Notes: generated by a model not told the origin, from the letters alone. A stretch of 64,000 nucleotides of DNA from Glaciecola sp. HTCC2999 (GCA_949498985.1 CATECQ010000001.1:1-64000); one strand, 5' to 3'. Counted from the first letter of the stretch, positions 30,424-39,961 are shown. Program-made: numbers and translations.

Positions 30424-32943
30424 TTAAAGGTTTTCTTCAAAGAGCATAAAGATACGACGATATTCATCTAACCATGAACTGGGTTGAACAAAACCATGAG
30501 GCTCAACTGGATATATTGCAGTTTCAAAATGAATTTTCTCTAATTCAATGAGTCTTTGTACTAAACGTGCCACATCAACAAAAAACACATTATCATCAAC
30601 CATCGGAGCATTCATCAGAAGTGGTTTTTCTAGACCTTCAGCAAAGTAAATGGGAGAACTTCTTTCATATGCAATGGGATCTATATCCGGAGTATTAAGA
30701 ATATTCGCAGTATAAGGGGTATTATAATGAGCCCAATCTGATACTGGTCGTAAAGCGGCTCCTGCTTGAAATAAATCAGGCGCAGTAAACATTGCCATAA
30801 ATGTCATAAAGCCACCATAAGAACCACCGTAAGTCCCAATACGTTGACGGTCAACATTGGCATTAGCGACCAACCAATCAACCCCATCGCGCAAATCCTG
30901 TACCTCAGGTGTCCCCATTTGACGATAAATTGCAGTTCGCCAATCTCGACCATACCCCTTAGAAGCACGATAATCCATATCCAATACCACATAGCCCTGT
31001 TGCGCTAACATATTATGGAACATATATTCACGAAAATAGCCAGACCACCCCATATGTGAATTTTGTAGATACCCTGCTCCATGATTAAAGATAACAGCAC
31101 GTCTAGATGCTGACAATTCAGATTGCGTAGGCAGGTATAAGCGAGAATAAATAGGTCTATCGACATGAGAAGATGGGACTTCAATAATGCTAGGCGCGTT
31201 AAAACCCATGGCTAGGTATTCATCAGAAACGAAGCGACTTAACGCTAGAGGGACATGCTCATCTCCTGTAGAAGCTAATAATAACTCAGGCGGTCTATTC
31301 ATAGTAGAATAAGTCAACACTAGCTGAGTCCCATCAGGGCTTAATACATAATCAGTCATACCATTAAGGTCAGTTAACGCTTCTGTGACAGCATTTTGAG
31401 TATCGACTCGATAAATTTCATAAACACCCGGATGTTTTTTATTTGCTTTGTAATAAATATATTGGCCATCAGGAGATTGAGTAATACTATCAACTACAAA
31501 TTCACCTTGAGTTAACGCTCGCAAATCACCCGCTACCGGTTTTACATAAAGCTGAGAGTAACCACTATGTTCAGATAAAAAATACAGAGAAGCTTCATTT
31601 TTTAACCAGCCAAAACGATTAAATGCATAATTCACCCAAGCCTCATCACTTAATCGGTGTTGAGTGACGAGTGACTTCTTATCAAAATCAACCGTAGCAA
31701 TCCAACGGTCCTTATTATCCCAGGCCTCTAGCATGATCCCAACTTGGTTGTCAGTAGAGTGCCAATAAATCGGCGGCTCACTCCAGTACCAACTGCTCAT
31801 TAGAGTAATATCACGAGGTAGGCGATTAGTTTGATATGTTTCACCTTGTGCTTGGGCGTTTTCACGTTTAACCGTTTCAAGCACATCATCGTTATATCCA
31901 GGTAGCACTGATTTAGATAATGGATGAATGCTATTATTCGTTAAATCGAGTAAATACAATTCATCATTTTGCGGCTTTGCATCAGCAACTCTAGAACGGA
32001 CCGGCATACTCGCAATACGGCCATCTTCTTGAATATAATGAGGCATGATATCGCTTTCCTGGCGCCATTGACTTTGTTGGCGAGTGGCAATAATCGCCCA
32101 TTTCCCGTTTGGCGCGACGGATACTGCTGATAATCGATGGTCTTTATCAAAATAAAATGGAGTCTGCGTAAGCTGTGAATTGGCTTGGCTTAATTGTTTT
32201 TGATAGTCTGCACGCTCTTGACGCTGTTGGCGTTTAACTTGGATATATTGAATGAGTTTTATTTGTTCTTGAGCGATGTAATCAGGCGCAGCTTCTACCG
32301 CGACGGGTTCTTCAGAAAATGTCCAATGAAAGAGTGATTGACGCTTAAATGACTCGGGGTCAATCGCATATATATGTGAGCCTTGTTTAAATGATAATCG
32401 ACCATCCAACATAAATTGTAACTGCGATACCGCTTCTTCGCCATGTGAAAAGCTATGAGCTGCACGAGATTTTGCATCATAAATAAAACCAATATCGGCA
32501 TAAATCCATGCAATAAAACGCTGGTCTTGACTCACAACTCGTTCATCGGCTTGTAATAAATGTATATCTTTTAGAGGAGCTAACTCACCGTTGATAACGA
32601 TATTTTCAGGGCTGATGAAAAATACATCTTGGACATTACTGTCGACTCTTTTTCGTTCAAATACGATATGGTCACCCAGCACGGACCAGCCAACTTTATT
32701 AGCAAAGCGACCTATCCAATCAGGATCTGACATAATTTTTTCTAAGGTAATAGTATTTGCTTGAGACTCAATCGAATGCTGTTCCAACGTTGTTTCCTGC
32801 TGGAGGTGATTAGAAATTAGCGCTTCTTCTGCAGCATGACTTAAAGGCAAAGTTGGTGTTTTAGCAATTTGTGATGACGATTGACAAGCCGCCATCATAA
32901 AAACTGCCATCGAGATCAAAGAAAATTGAAATGGCTTCAACAT
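30424..32943 (-). CDS. S9 family prolyl oligopeptidase-type peptidase, lipoprotein
   Basis: This 839-residue exported peptidase starts with a lipoprotein signal (MAVFMMAAC, lipobox Cys at about 20), so it is probably anchored to a membrane in the periplasm. Residues about 60-560 form the beta-propeller typical of DPP IV-like enzymes, and the C-terminal alpha/beta hydrolase part shows GTYGGSYGGFM (Ser about 707), an Asp near 783 (NAPMVDDNVFF) and His near 816 (VEPHGF). It likely releases dipeptides or cleaves after proline. It is monocistronic. Confidence 0.88.
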   Translation of the reverse strand: MLKPFQFSLISMAVFMMAACQSSSQIAKTPTLPLSHAAEEALISNHLQQETTLEQHSIESQANTITLEKIMSDPDWIGRFANKVGWSVLGDHIVFERKRVDSNVQDVFFISPENIVINGELAPLKDIHLLQADERVVSQDQRFIAWIYADIGFIYDAKSRAAHSFSHGEEAVSQLQFMLDGRLSFKQGSHIYAIDPESFKRQSLFHWTFSEEPVAVEAAPDYIAQEQIKLIQYIQVKRQQRQERADYQKQLSQANSQLTQTPFYFDKDHRLSAVSVAPNGKWAIIATRQQSQWRQESDIMPHYIQEDGRIASMPVRSRVADAKPQNDELYLLDLTNNSIHPLSKSVLPGYNDDVLETVKRENAQAQGETYQTNRLPRDITLMSSWYWSEPPIYWHSTDNQVGIMLEAWDNKDRWIATVDFDKKSLVTQHRLSDEAWVNYAFNRFGWLKNEASLYFLSEHSGYSQLYVKPVAGDLRALTQGEFVVDSITQSPDGQYIYYKANKKHPGVYEIYRVDTQNAVTEALTDLNGMTDYVLSPDGTQLVLTYSTMNRPPELLLASTGDEHVPLALSRFVSDEYLAMGFNAPSIIEVPSSHVDRPIYSRLYLPTQSELSASRRAVIFNHGAGYLQNSHMGWSGYFREYMFHNMLAQQGYVVLDMDYRASKGYGRDWRTAIYRQMGTPEVQDLRDGVDWLVANANVDRQRIGTYGGSYGGFMTFMAMFTAPDLFQAGAALRPVSDWAHYNTPYTANILNTPDIDPIAYERSSPIYFAEGLEKPLLMNAPMVDDNVFFVDVARLVQRLIELEKIHFETAIYPVEPHGFVQPSSWLDEYRRIFMLFEENL

Positions 32944-33126
32944 AAAATCATTGTCCTATTGTTCTAATAATTATAAAAAGAAAATGTGAACCTGATCACA
33001 CCATAAAAAATACTTACGAGCAATGGACAATCAATAATTATGTTTTAGATTCGATAAGATGATCTATTCAGTCGTTTATGCGTTATATTAGAAGTGTACA
33101 AACCTATTATTGAGAGAATCCTGACA

Positions 33127-33669
33127 ATGAAAAAAATTATCCTATCTATGGCACTTTTATTAGCCAGTCAAACTGCAATGGCGAGTGAATGCCCAGACAT
33201 ACTAAAATTTATGAAACGTAAACTTAATTCACAAGAGACAGTTAATTTTTGTGACGCATACAAAGACAAAGCAATTCTATTTGTGAATACGGCAAGTAAA
33301 TGTGGTTTCACACCTCAGTTTGAAGGTTTAGAAACTTTATATAGTCAGTATAAAGATAAAAACTTTGTTGTGTTGGGCTTTCCATCGGGTGATTTCAATC
33401 AAGAATACTCTGATGAAGGGAAAACAGCAGAGTTATGCGAGTTAACCTATGGCGTTAAATTTCCAATGTTTGAAACTATTGCAGTACGAGGAGATGATGC
33501 TGATCCATTATATCGATTACTCGCCAAAAAAGCCGATACAACGCCTAAATGGAATTTCTATAAATATCTAGTCGACAGAAAAGGCAATTTAGTTGACTCG
33601 TATTCCTCTTTCACAAAACCTAACGATGAGCAGCTAATTGCAGATATAGAGCGAGCCATACAACCTTAA
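33127..33669 (+). CDS. Exported glutathione peroxidase-like thiol peroxidase
   Basis: The 180-residue protein begins with a signal peptide (KKIILSMALLLASQTAMAS, cut near residue 20), so it is probably periplasmic, whereas BtuE-type homologs are cytoplasmic. The peroxidatic Cys59 sits in NTASKCGFTPQF; the Gln and Trp of the active site are in FPSGDFNQE and PKWNFYKYL. It has Cys rather than selenocysteine and likely uses thioredoxin-like donors. An in-frame ATG-like start at 33094 is rejected because it would precede the signal peptide. A terminator follows. Confidence 0.86.
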   Translation: MKKIILSMALLLASQTAMASECPDILKFMKRKLNSQETVNFCDAYKDKAILFVNTASKCGFTPQFEGLETLYSQYKDKNFVVLGFPSGDFNQEYSDEGKTAELCELTYGVKFPMFETIAVRGDDADPLYRLLAKKADTTPKWNFYKYLVDRKGNLVDSYSSFTKPNDEQLIADIERAIQP

Positions 33670-33697
33670 TATCGACTCAACAAGCTCAAATAAAATC

Positions 33698-33724
33698 AAA
33701 AGCTACTTCCGAGTAGCTTTTTTT
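33698..33724 (+). terminator. Rho-independent terminator after the peroxidase gene
   Basis: AAAAGCTACT (33698-33707) pairs perfectly with AGTAGCTTTT (33712-33721) around a TCCG tetraloop and runs into Ts. The A-run on the other strand may also stop the convergent PLP-enzyme transcript. Confidence 0.92.
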
Positions 33725-33734
33725 ATACATCTAA

Positions 33735-34970
33735 TCAACCGTAGAGTGCTTGTTCGAAATCAGCCAATAAGTCATCGATGTCCTCAATACCAATAGATAA
33801 GCGAACAATTTGATTGGTTATTCCCATCCTATCGCGTTCTTCTTGAGTCGACTCGAAATAAATTGTTTGTGCAACCGGTAGAGCTAAAGTTCTTGTATCA
33901 CCTAAATGCGTCGCACAAATTACGAGTTTCATGCGATTTATCAATTGAATGATATCTACACCATCAGGTAATTCAATACTCATGATAGCCCCATAACTAG
34001 AGAAATGATCCCGTGCAATATAGTGTTGTGGATGACATGCTAATCCAGGATAAAATACAGATTTTATTTGAGGATGATTAATAAAATGCTGCGCTAATTT
34101 ACGCGCATTCTCACATGCTTTTTGATAGCGTAAATCAAGTGTTTCCATTCCCACTAAAATCGTCGCTGCAGAGGGTGCCGGTAATGTTGCCCCAATATCC
34201 CTTAACCCTTTTTTACGAATTTGCGTGAGTCCCCACTGAGTAGTATCTACCACTTTATATATCGGTTCGATATTAGCGTAACATTGCCAATCAAATAATC
34301 CTGTATCAACGACACTCCCACCTAACACTTGCCCATGTCCTGACACATATTTTGTGAGTGATGAAATCACCAAACTTGCAAGCGCTGCTTTTGCCGAAAA
34401 AATGACACTAGGCGACATAGTATTATCGACGATATACAATAACTGTTGACGTTGACAATATGTTCCAATTGCTGATAAATCAGCAACTTGAGTCATAGGG
34501 TTAGATAAACTTTCGCAAAAAACCAAGACCGTATTCGACTGCTTAGCCAGTTCAACATTATGAACATCTGTGACGTCAACAAAACTCACTTCAATACCCA
34601 GTTGCTGCAAATGTTTAAAAAAGCTTCTGGTATTTCCAAATAAAAATTCACTGACAATAATATGATCACCATGTTTTAACAAACTCAGTAATACACTACT
34701 TATTGCAGCCATACCTGTCGCAAAAGTTACCGCACCAATACCGCCTTCAAAATGATTGATTACATTTTGTAAGCTGTTATTCGTAGAAGATGACGAACGA
34801 GAATATACATGCGCTGATTTTTTACCCTGAAACGCATCCACGATCCCTTGCGCATCGGCAAATTCAAACAAAACAGATTGGTTAGCTGGTGAATGCACGG
34901 CACCATCAGATTGAGGATTTAATGATTTATCGGCATGTACCAATTGTGTTGTTGTACCTAGTTCTTTCAA
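33735..34970 (-). CDS. Cys/Met metabolism PLP-dependent enzyme (cystathionine gamma-synthase family)
   Basis: This 411-residue enzyme belongs to the trans-sulfuration family. HVYSRSSSSTNNSLQNVI and FATGMAAISSVLLSLLKHGD are the N-terminal family motifs, and the PLP lysine lies in SSLTKYVSGHGQVLGG (about residue 213). It could be an O-acetyl- or O-succinylhomoserine sulfhydrylase or a lyase; the reaction cannot be fixed from sequence. The start codon is TTG at 34970 with GGAAA upstream. It is divergent from the TANGO2-like gene. Confidence 0.85.
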   Translation of the reverse strand: MKELGTTTQLVHADKSLNPQSDGAVHSPANQSVLFEFADAQGIVDAFQGKKSAHVYSRSSSSTNNSLQNVINHFEGGIGAVTFATGMAAISSVLLSLLKHGDHIIVSEFLFGNTRSFFKHLQQLGIEVSFVDVTDVHNVELAKQSNTVLVFCESLSNPMTQVADLSAIGTYCQRQQLLYIVDNTMSPSVIFSAKAALASLVISSLTKYVSGHGQVLGGSVVDTGLFDWQCYANIEPIYKVVDTTQWGLTQIRKKGLRDIGATLPAPSAATILVGMETLDLRYQKACENARKLAQHFINHPQIKSVFYPGLACHPQHYIARDHFSSYGAIMSIELPDGVDIIQLINRMKLVICATHLGDTRTLALPVAQTIYFESTQEERDRMGITNQIVRLSIGIEDIDDLLADFEQALYG

Positions 34971-35124
34971 AAAATATTTCCACTAAACTCACTGTGTTGT
35001 GACTTTATCATAATTTATTGCATTTCGTGTGCCCAAAAAGTCGCATTTTGCAGATGATTCATAAAAGTTTGTTATTATTTATGCTAATGTTTTATTTTTG
35101 TCTTCATAATAAAAAATCAAATCT

Positions 35125-35895
35125 ATGTGTATTTTATTTATTGCTGTCGATCAACACCCTGACTATCCCCTCATTATTGCCGCTAACCGTGACGAGTTTC
35201 ACGCTAGATTGACCCAGCAGTCTCATTTCTGGGAATCTCCGTCGCAGATGCTGGCTGGAAAAGACCTCCAAGCAGGAGGAACTTGGTTAGGTGTATCAAC
35301 AAACGGTAATATTGCAGCCTTAACTAATATTAGGGCACCATCTAAAGACCGGTTTGATGCCATGACCCGTGGTGAATTAGTGGTTAATGCACTTAATTTT
35401 CAGGGACCTTGGTCATTACATTCACACACATTAGAAAAAACTGCTAATGACTATAATGGTTTTAATCTTGTTTATGGACAGTGGCAAGAATTATATGTAT
35501 TTAATAGCCATAGCAAAAAATATCAAGCTCTCACAAAGGGGGTATATGGGCTATCTAATGCCCAACTCAATACCCCGTGGCCCAAAACTCAGCAAGGTAC
35601 GCATGCACTCAAGGAATTATGTCAGTCAGAACAACCGATTGTGACTGAGCGATTATTTGCTATTTTATCGGATCCTACACAAGCAATAGATGACGACTTA
35701 CCAGATACGGGAATTGCAAAGCCTTGGGAAAAAATGTTGTCTTCAATTTTCATCAAAAGTCCCGACTATGGGACTCGTTGTTCAACCGTCATTACTATAG
35801 ATCGTCACTTTAACCTTAACTGGGAAGAACGTTCCTATGATCCCGCTGGTCATGTCACCGACACTCAAACACATTCGTTTGTTGTTAATTCTTAG
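35125..35895 (+). CDS. NRDE/TANGO2 family protein
   Basis: This 256-residue protein starts MCIL and carries ANRDEF at residues 20-25, the NRDE signature of the TANGO2 family. Cys2 would become the N-terminal residue after methionine removal, matching the Ntn-hydrolase-like fold proposed for the family. TANGO2 homologs have been linked to heme trafficking and acyl-CoA or lipid metabolism, but no biochemical role is firmly established. The ATG at 35125 is chosen because MC start is invariant. It is followed 79 bases later by tyrB. Confidence 0.85.
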   Translation: MCILFIAVDQHPDYPLIIAANRDEFHARLTQQSHFWESPSQMLAGKDLQAGGTWLGVSTNGNIAALTNIRAPSKDRFDAMTRGELVVNALNFQGPWSLHSHTLEKTANDYNGFNLVYGQWQELYVFNSHSKKYQALTKGVYGLSNAQLNTPWPKTQQGTHALKELCQSEQPIVTERLFAILSDPTQAIDDDLPDTGIAKPWEKMLSSIFIKSPDYGTRCSTVITIDRHFNLNWEERSYDPAGHVTDTQTHSFVVNS

Positions 35896-35974
35896 ATAAG
35901 GCATCCTAAATTTGGTGCAATTACCATTAAAAATGGCATAATGCACCATTATTCGTAACAAAAAGGTATTTTTC

Positions 35975-37165
35975 GTGTTTGAAGTTCTCCCCGCCCTTGC
36001 CCCTGATCCTATTTTAGGACTTTCTGCTGCTTTTCGTGCTGACACTAACCCCAATAAAATTGATCTTGGTGTCGGTGTATATAAAGACGAACAAGGTAAC
36101 ACACCAATTGTTGGTGCTGTTGCTCAAGCACAAAATCGTCTATTAGAGAGTGAAACCTCAAAAACCTATATCACTCCACAAGGTGTACAAGGTTACATCG
36201 ACGGTATGCTTGAATTATTACTTGGACAAGGTAACCCTGCTGTATTAGCTAACCGTGTTGCTGCAGTTCAAGCACCTGGCGGTTGTGGCGCATTACGGAT
36301 ACTTGCCGAACTTTTAAAACGCTGTAATGATAATGCTAAAGTATGGGTATCAGATCCTACTTGGGCAAATCACATACCACTAATTGGTAATGCTGGCCTT
36401 GCGTTAGACACTTATCCGTATTTTGATAAAACTACAGCATCCATTCGTTTTGATGCCATGTTAGAAACATTAAAAACAATCCCTAAAGGCGACGTGGTGT
36501 TATTACACGCATGTTGTCATAACCCGACAGGTGCAGATCTAACCCAAGACCAATGGCGTCAAGTTGCAGAAGTAGCCCAACAGCAAGGTTGGTTACCGTT
36601 TATTGACAGTGCGTATTTGGGTTTTGGAGATGACTTAGAAACCGATGCCTTCGGAATGCGTCTAATGGTCGAATCTGTACCAGAAGTCATAATCGCAGCA
36701 TCATGTTCTAAAAACTTTGGTTTGTATCGTGAACGTGTTGGACTGGCAGTAATGGTAACGAATAATTCCGCTCAAACTCCGATTGTTCAATCTCAAATTC
36801 AAGCAATTGCTCGTGGTATATATTCAATGCCTCCTTCTTATGGTGGTGCATTGGTGGACATTATTTTACATGATGATGCTTTAAAAGCGTCATGGATTGC
36901 TGAAGTAGATCAGATGCGAAATCGGATGCGTGATTTACGCGCACTATTGGTATCAAAAATGGCTGAAAACGGCGCCCCTAAAGATTTTAGTTTCGTTAAC
37001 GACCAAAAAGGTATGTTCTCATTCCTTTGCATCACACCTGAACAAGTAAAAGCGGTTCGTGCTGAGCATAGTGTTTATTTTGTTGATTCGTCACGGGTTA
37101 ATATTGCGGGAATCAATTTAACCAATGTTGATGCATTGTCAAAAGCCTTGGTATCAGTACTCTAA
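35975..37165 (+). CDS. tyrB: Aromatic amino acid aminotransferase
   Basis: This 396-residue class I aminotransferase moves amino groups between glutamate and aromatic or acidic amino acids. The PLP lysine lies in SCSKNFGLYRERVG (about residue 246), with GGCGALRI, HNPTGAD and the C-terminal SSRVNIAG motif carrying the substrate arginine. Sequence alone does not fully separate TyrB from AspC. The start is GTG at 35975 with AAAAGG nine bases upstream. A strong terminator follows. Confidence 0.9.
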   Translation: MFEVLPALAPDPILGLSAAFRADTNPNKIDLGVGVYKDEQGNTPIVGAVAQAQNRLLESETSKTYITPQGVQGYIDGMLELLLGQGNPAVLANRVAAVQAPGGCGALRILAELLKRCNDNAKVWVSDPTWANHIPLIGNAGLALDTYPYFDKTTASIRFDAMLETLKTIPKGDVVLLHACCHNPTGADLTQDQWRQVAEVAQQQGWLPFIDSAYLGFGDDLETDAFGMRLMVESVPEVIIAASCSKNFGLYRERVGLAVMVTNNSAQTPIVQSQIQAIARGIYSMPPSYGGALVDIILHDDALKASWIAEVDQMRNRMRDLRALLVSKMAENGAPKDFSFVNDQKGMFSFLCITPEQVKAVRAEHSVYFVDSSRVNIAGINLTNVDALSKALVSVL

Positions 37166-37197
37166 ATCTGTCTGATATTAAGTATTATTTAAGAGAC

Positions 37198-37232
37198 AAA
37201 AAGGCGTGAATATGACATTCACGCCTTTTTTA
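37198..37232. terminator. Bidirectional terminator between tyrB and SDR genes
   Basis: AAGGCGTGAAT (37201-37211) pairs perfectly with ATTCACGCCTT (37217-37227) around ATGAC, with an A-run before and a T-run after. It should end the tyrB transcript and, on the other strand, that of the SDR gene. Confidence 0.93.
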
Positions 37233-37251
37233 TAAATAAACTAATATAAAA

Positions 37252-38025
37252 TTAAGCTAACATCCCACCATCTAGTGTTAAACAATGACCGTTCATAAAA
37301 CTAGACTCATCTGAAGCTAGCCAAACAATGGCATTAGCAATTTCTTGAGGATTCCCGAGCCGCTTCATTGGACTCGCTCCAATAATAGATTTTTGACCAC
37401 GTTCATCCATATTAGCTAATGTGCGTTGCACCATCGGAGTATCAATAAAACTTGGACAAATTGCATTAACACGAATGTTTGCTCGGGCATATTCTACCGC
37501 TACGGATTTAGTTAATCCAACAACTGCATGTTTAGTGGCACTATAACCTGAGATCATAGGAGCTGAGCGTAAACCTGCCACTGAAGCAACATTAATAATT
37601 TGTCCCCCTTTTTGCGTAAGCATTATATTTAATGCCGCTTTGACGCAATACCATACACCTTTAAGGTTGATATCAATATTTTTCATAAAGACATCGTCCG
37701 CAGTTAAATGAGTGGGAGTCGGAGTGTACTCAACACCTGCATTATTCAACACGACATCAATTCGACCAAATTCCTCAATCGCTCGGGTAAATAAATGGTT
37801 TACCTGGTCAACATCACTCACATCGGTATGCACATATAGTGTCTTTGCACCCGTTTTATTTAATGCGTCAATGATGATTGCAGCAGCATTATCATCAATA
37901 TCGGATAACACAATATTAGCCCCTAAATTAGCTAAAGAAAGTGCAGTTTGCGCCCCTATTCCACCGGCACCACCCGTGATGAGTACAGTCTTACCGACAA
38001 ACGCTTGAGTGTTCAAAACTTGCAT
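37252..38025 (-). CDS. Short-chain dehydrogenase/reductase (SDR)
   Basis: This 257-residue classical SDR has the cofactor motif TGGAGGIGAQTA (about 19-30), NNAGVE, and the catalytic YSATK (Tyr about 159, Lys about 163) with an upstream Ser in NVASVAG. An acidic residue after the second strand (LSDIDD) points to NAD rather than NADP. ATG at 38025 is chosen over 38088 because AAGGA lies about eight bases before it. It follows the acyl-CoA dehydrogenase by 32 bases, so it may act on a hydroxyacyl-CoA or alcohol from the same route. Confidence 0.88.
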   Translation of the reverse strand: MQVLNTQAFVGKTVLITGGAGGIGAQTALSLANLGANIVLSDIDDNAAAIIIDALNKTGAKTLYVHTDVSDVDQVNHLFTRAIEEFGRIDVVLNNAGVEYTPTPTHLTADDVFMKNIDINLKGVWYCVKAALNIMLTQKGGQIINVASVAGLRSAPMISGYSATKHAVVGLTKSVAVEYARANIRVNAICPSFIDTPMVQRTLANMDERGQKSIIGASPMKRLGNPQEIANAIVWLASDESSFMNGHCLTLDGGMLA

Positions 38026-38057
38026 AATAAATTCCTTAGTTGAGGAGATAAATAGAA

Positions 38058-39827
38058 CTAAAACCAGGTTGTTTGCATGACAGAGCACGAATTATCATGC
38101 CGCGTTAACAAATCAAAATGGGGTTGTATTAATGGTAATTGTGTTTGAATATAAAACAGACCTGTTTGACATTTACCTTGATAAAACGATTCTTGTTCAG
38201 AGGATAGCTTAACTGATTGATGTAAGGTTTGTTCAGCAACAATGACTTGTCGGAGCCACATCCAGCTAATTATGATCGAAGAGAAAATTTCCATGAAGCT
38301 CATTGCATTAGTTAATGTATTAGCCTGCTCTTCACTTTGTAAATCTTGACCAATTAGCTCAATAATTTGAGGTAACTGAGCTAAAAATGGCGTTATTGCT
38401 TTTGCACATTGTACTGAAACATGCCCTGTCGCTTGGCCCAAATCCTGCTGGAATCGATTTTGTAATTCTATCAGACCAGCCTGATTATTTTGCCATAATT
38501 TACGCCCCATCAAATCTAATGCTTGAATACCATTAGTCCCTTCATGAATCGGATTTAACCGATTATCACGCCAAAATTGTTCCACAGGATATTCGCGCGT
38601 ATATCCAGCGCCACCCATGACTTGTATTGCTAGATCATTGGCTTTAGGGCCATATTCACTTGGCCAAGCTTTAATTACCGGAGTCAACAAATCAAGTAAT
38701 TGAGCTGAACCTTGACGGACTGATTCATCTTCATGTGTATGCATATCATCGACTAAGCGCGCACCATAAAAACATAAATTTAGCGCACCTTCGGAATATG
38801 ATTTTTGCAGTAATAGCATTCTCTTCACATCGCCATGTTCGACTATGGGTTTACCACCTTGTATACGCTCCTTAGCATAAGCCAAACTATACTGAAATCC
38901 TCGATATCCAATCATAGCAGCACCAAAACCCACACCAACACGAGCCTCATTCATCATCATGAACATATATTGCAGGCCTTTGTGAGGTTCCCCCACCAAA
39001 TAACCATGACAATCATCATTTTCCCCAAATGTGAGTGCTGTAGAAGTCGTACCTCGATAACCAAGTTTATGGATTAATCCAGCAAGCGTAACATCATTTT
39101 GCGTGGTGGGGTGACCGTTATCATCTAAACGAAATTTAGGAACAATAAAAAGTGAAATACCTTTAACACCCGCAGGTCCACCAGGTATTTTAGCTAACAC
39201 CAAATGTACTATATTACTAGAGAGCTGATGGTCACCTCCTGAGATATATAATTTACTTCCTTTAATCAAATAATGTGCATATTCAGTTGGCTGAGCGGCA
39301 GTGGTAATATCCGCTAAGCCTGAACCAGCATGAGGTTCTGTCAGTGCCATGGTACCACTGAATTCTCCCGTCAACATTTTAGGTAAAAACTGTGTCTGCA
39401 ATGATTCGGAGGCAAAATGTTTTATCACATTGGCAGCAGCTGTAGTTAAAAACGGGTATGCTGTAGTGGACGGATTAGCCGCCATAAAAAAACCAGAACA
39501 TCCAGTCATTATGGTTTCCGGCAATTGCATGCCGCCATCTTCAAAATCAAAACGAGCAGCGACAAAACCTGCATCACAAAATGCATCATAAGCCACTTTG
39601 ACATCATCGAGCATTGTCACTGTTTGACCATCAAATTGAGGTTCAGTTTGATCAGCCGCAGCGTTATGCGGTAAAAACAGATCCATTGCGATTTTTTCTG
39701 CAGTATCCAAAACCGCATTAAATGTATCAATACTATGTTCAGCAAACTGTGGTCGAGTTAACAATGATTCAGTGTCTAAACATTCATATAGCTGAAAGTG
39801 TAATTCTGACTGGGGAAATAAACTCAT
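38058..39827 (-). CDS. Acyl-CoA dehydrogenase, DmdC-like family
   Basis: This 589-residue FAD enzyme is longer than ordinary acyl-CoA dehydrogenases (about 380) and has an N-terminal and a C-terminal extension, as in the DmdC (3-methylmercaptopropionyl-CoA dehydrogenase) group. Motifs include MALTEPHAGSGL, KLYISGGDHQ and QFWRDNRLNPIHEGTNGIQALD, in which the Glu of HEGTNGIQ is the likely catalytic base. DmdC relatives also handle fatty acyl-CoAs, so DMSP use is not proven. Electrons would pass to ETF (encoded at 47-48.7 kb). It is divergent from a TonB receptor. Confidence 0.88.
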   Translation of the reverse strand: MSLFPQSELHFQLYECLDTESLLTRPQFAEHSIDTFNAVLDTAEKIAMDLFLPHNAAADQTEPQFDGQTVTMLDDVKVAYDAFCDAGFVAARFDFEDGGMQLPETIMTGCSGFFMAANPSTTAYPFLTTAAANVIKHFASESLQTQFLPKMLTGEFSGTMALTEPHAGSGLADITTAAQPTEYAHYLIKGSKLYISGGDHQLSSNIVHLVLAKIPGGPAGVKGISLFIVPKFRLDDNGHPTTQNDVTLAGLIHKLGYRGTTSTALTFGENDDCHGYLVGEPHKGLQYMFMMMNEARVGVGFGAAMIGYRGFQYSLAYAKERIQGGKPIVEHGDVKRMLLLQKSYSEGALNLCFYGARLVDDMHTHEDESVRQGSAQLLDLLTPVIKAWPSEYGPKANDLAIQVMGGAGYTREYPVEQFWRDNRLNPIHEGTNGIQALDLMGRKLWQNNQAGLIELQNRFQQDLGQATGHVSVQCAKAITPFLAQLPQIIELIGQDLQSEEQANTLTNAMSFMEIFSSIIISWMWLRQVIVAEQTLHQSVKLSSEQESFYQGKCQTGLFYIQTQLPLIQPHFDLLTRHDNSCSVMQTTWF

Positions 39828-39858
39828 CTAACTCTCTACATAAAAAATAATTAACACA

Positions 39859-39874
39859 TGTCATAATTTTGACA
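39859..39874. promoter_or_regulatory. Candidate operator before the acyl-CoA dehydrogenase gene
   Basis: TGTCATAATTTTGACA is a 16-base imperfect palindrome (seven of eight pairs), 32 bases upstream of the acyl-CoA dehydrogenase start. It may bind a dimeric regulator; the protein is not identified. Confidence 0.35.
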
Positions 39875-39937
39875 CAATCAATCACACAAAGACGAATCAC
39901 TTCCATGAATTTATTAGAGTTCAGCAATGAAATAGTC

Positions 39938-39961
39938 TATAATTCGCGCGATTCGCGCGAA
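39938..39961 (+). promoter_or_regulatory. -10 element fused to a perfect 19-base CG palindrome
   Basis: TATAAT (39938-39943) is followed by TTCGCGCGA-T-TCGCGCGAA (39943-39961), a perfect inverted repeat that can also be read as two tandem copies of TTCGCGCGA. It covers the expected start of transcription of the TonB receptor gene. No strong -35 is seen (TTAGAG at 39914-39919). It fits a repressor operator, in an otherwise AT-rich gap. Confidence 0.55.

Noticed and set aside
38026-38088. N-terminal extension of the SDR gene
   Set aside because: It would overlap the acyl-CoA dehydrogenase stop region and has no family similarity; the ATG at 38025 has a good Shine-Dalgarno.
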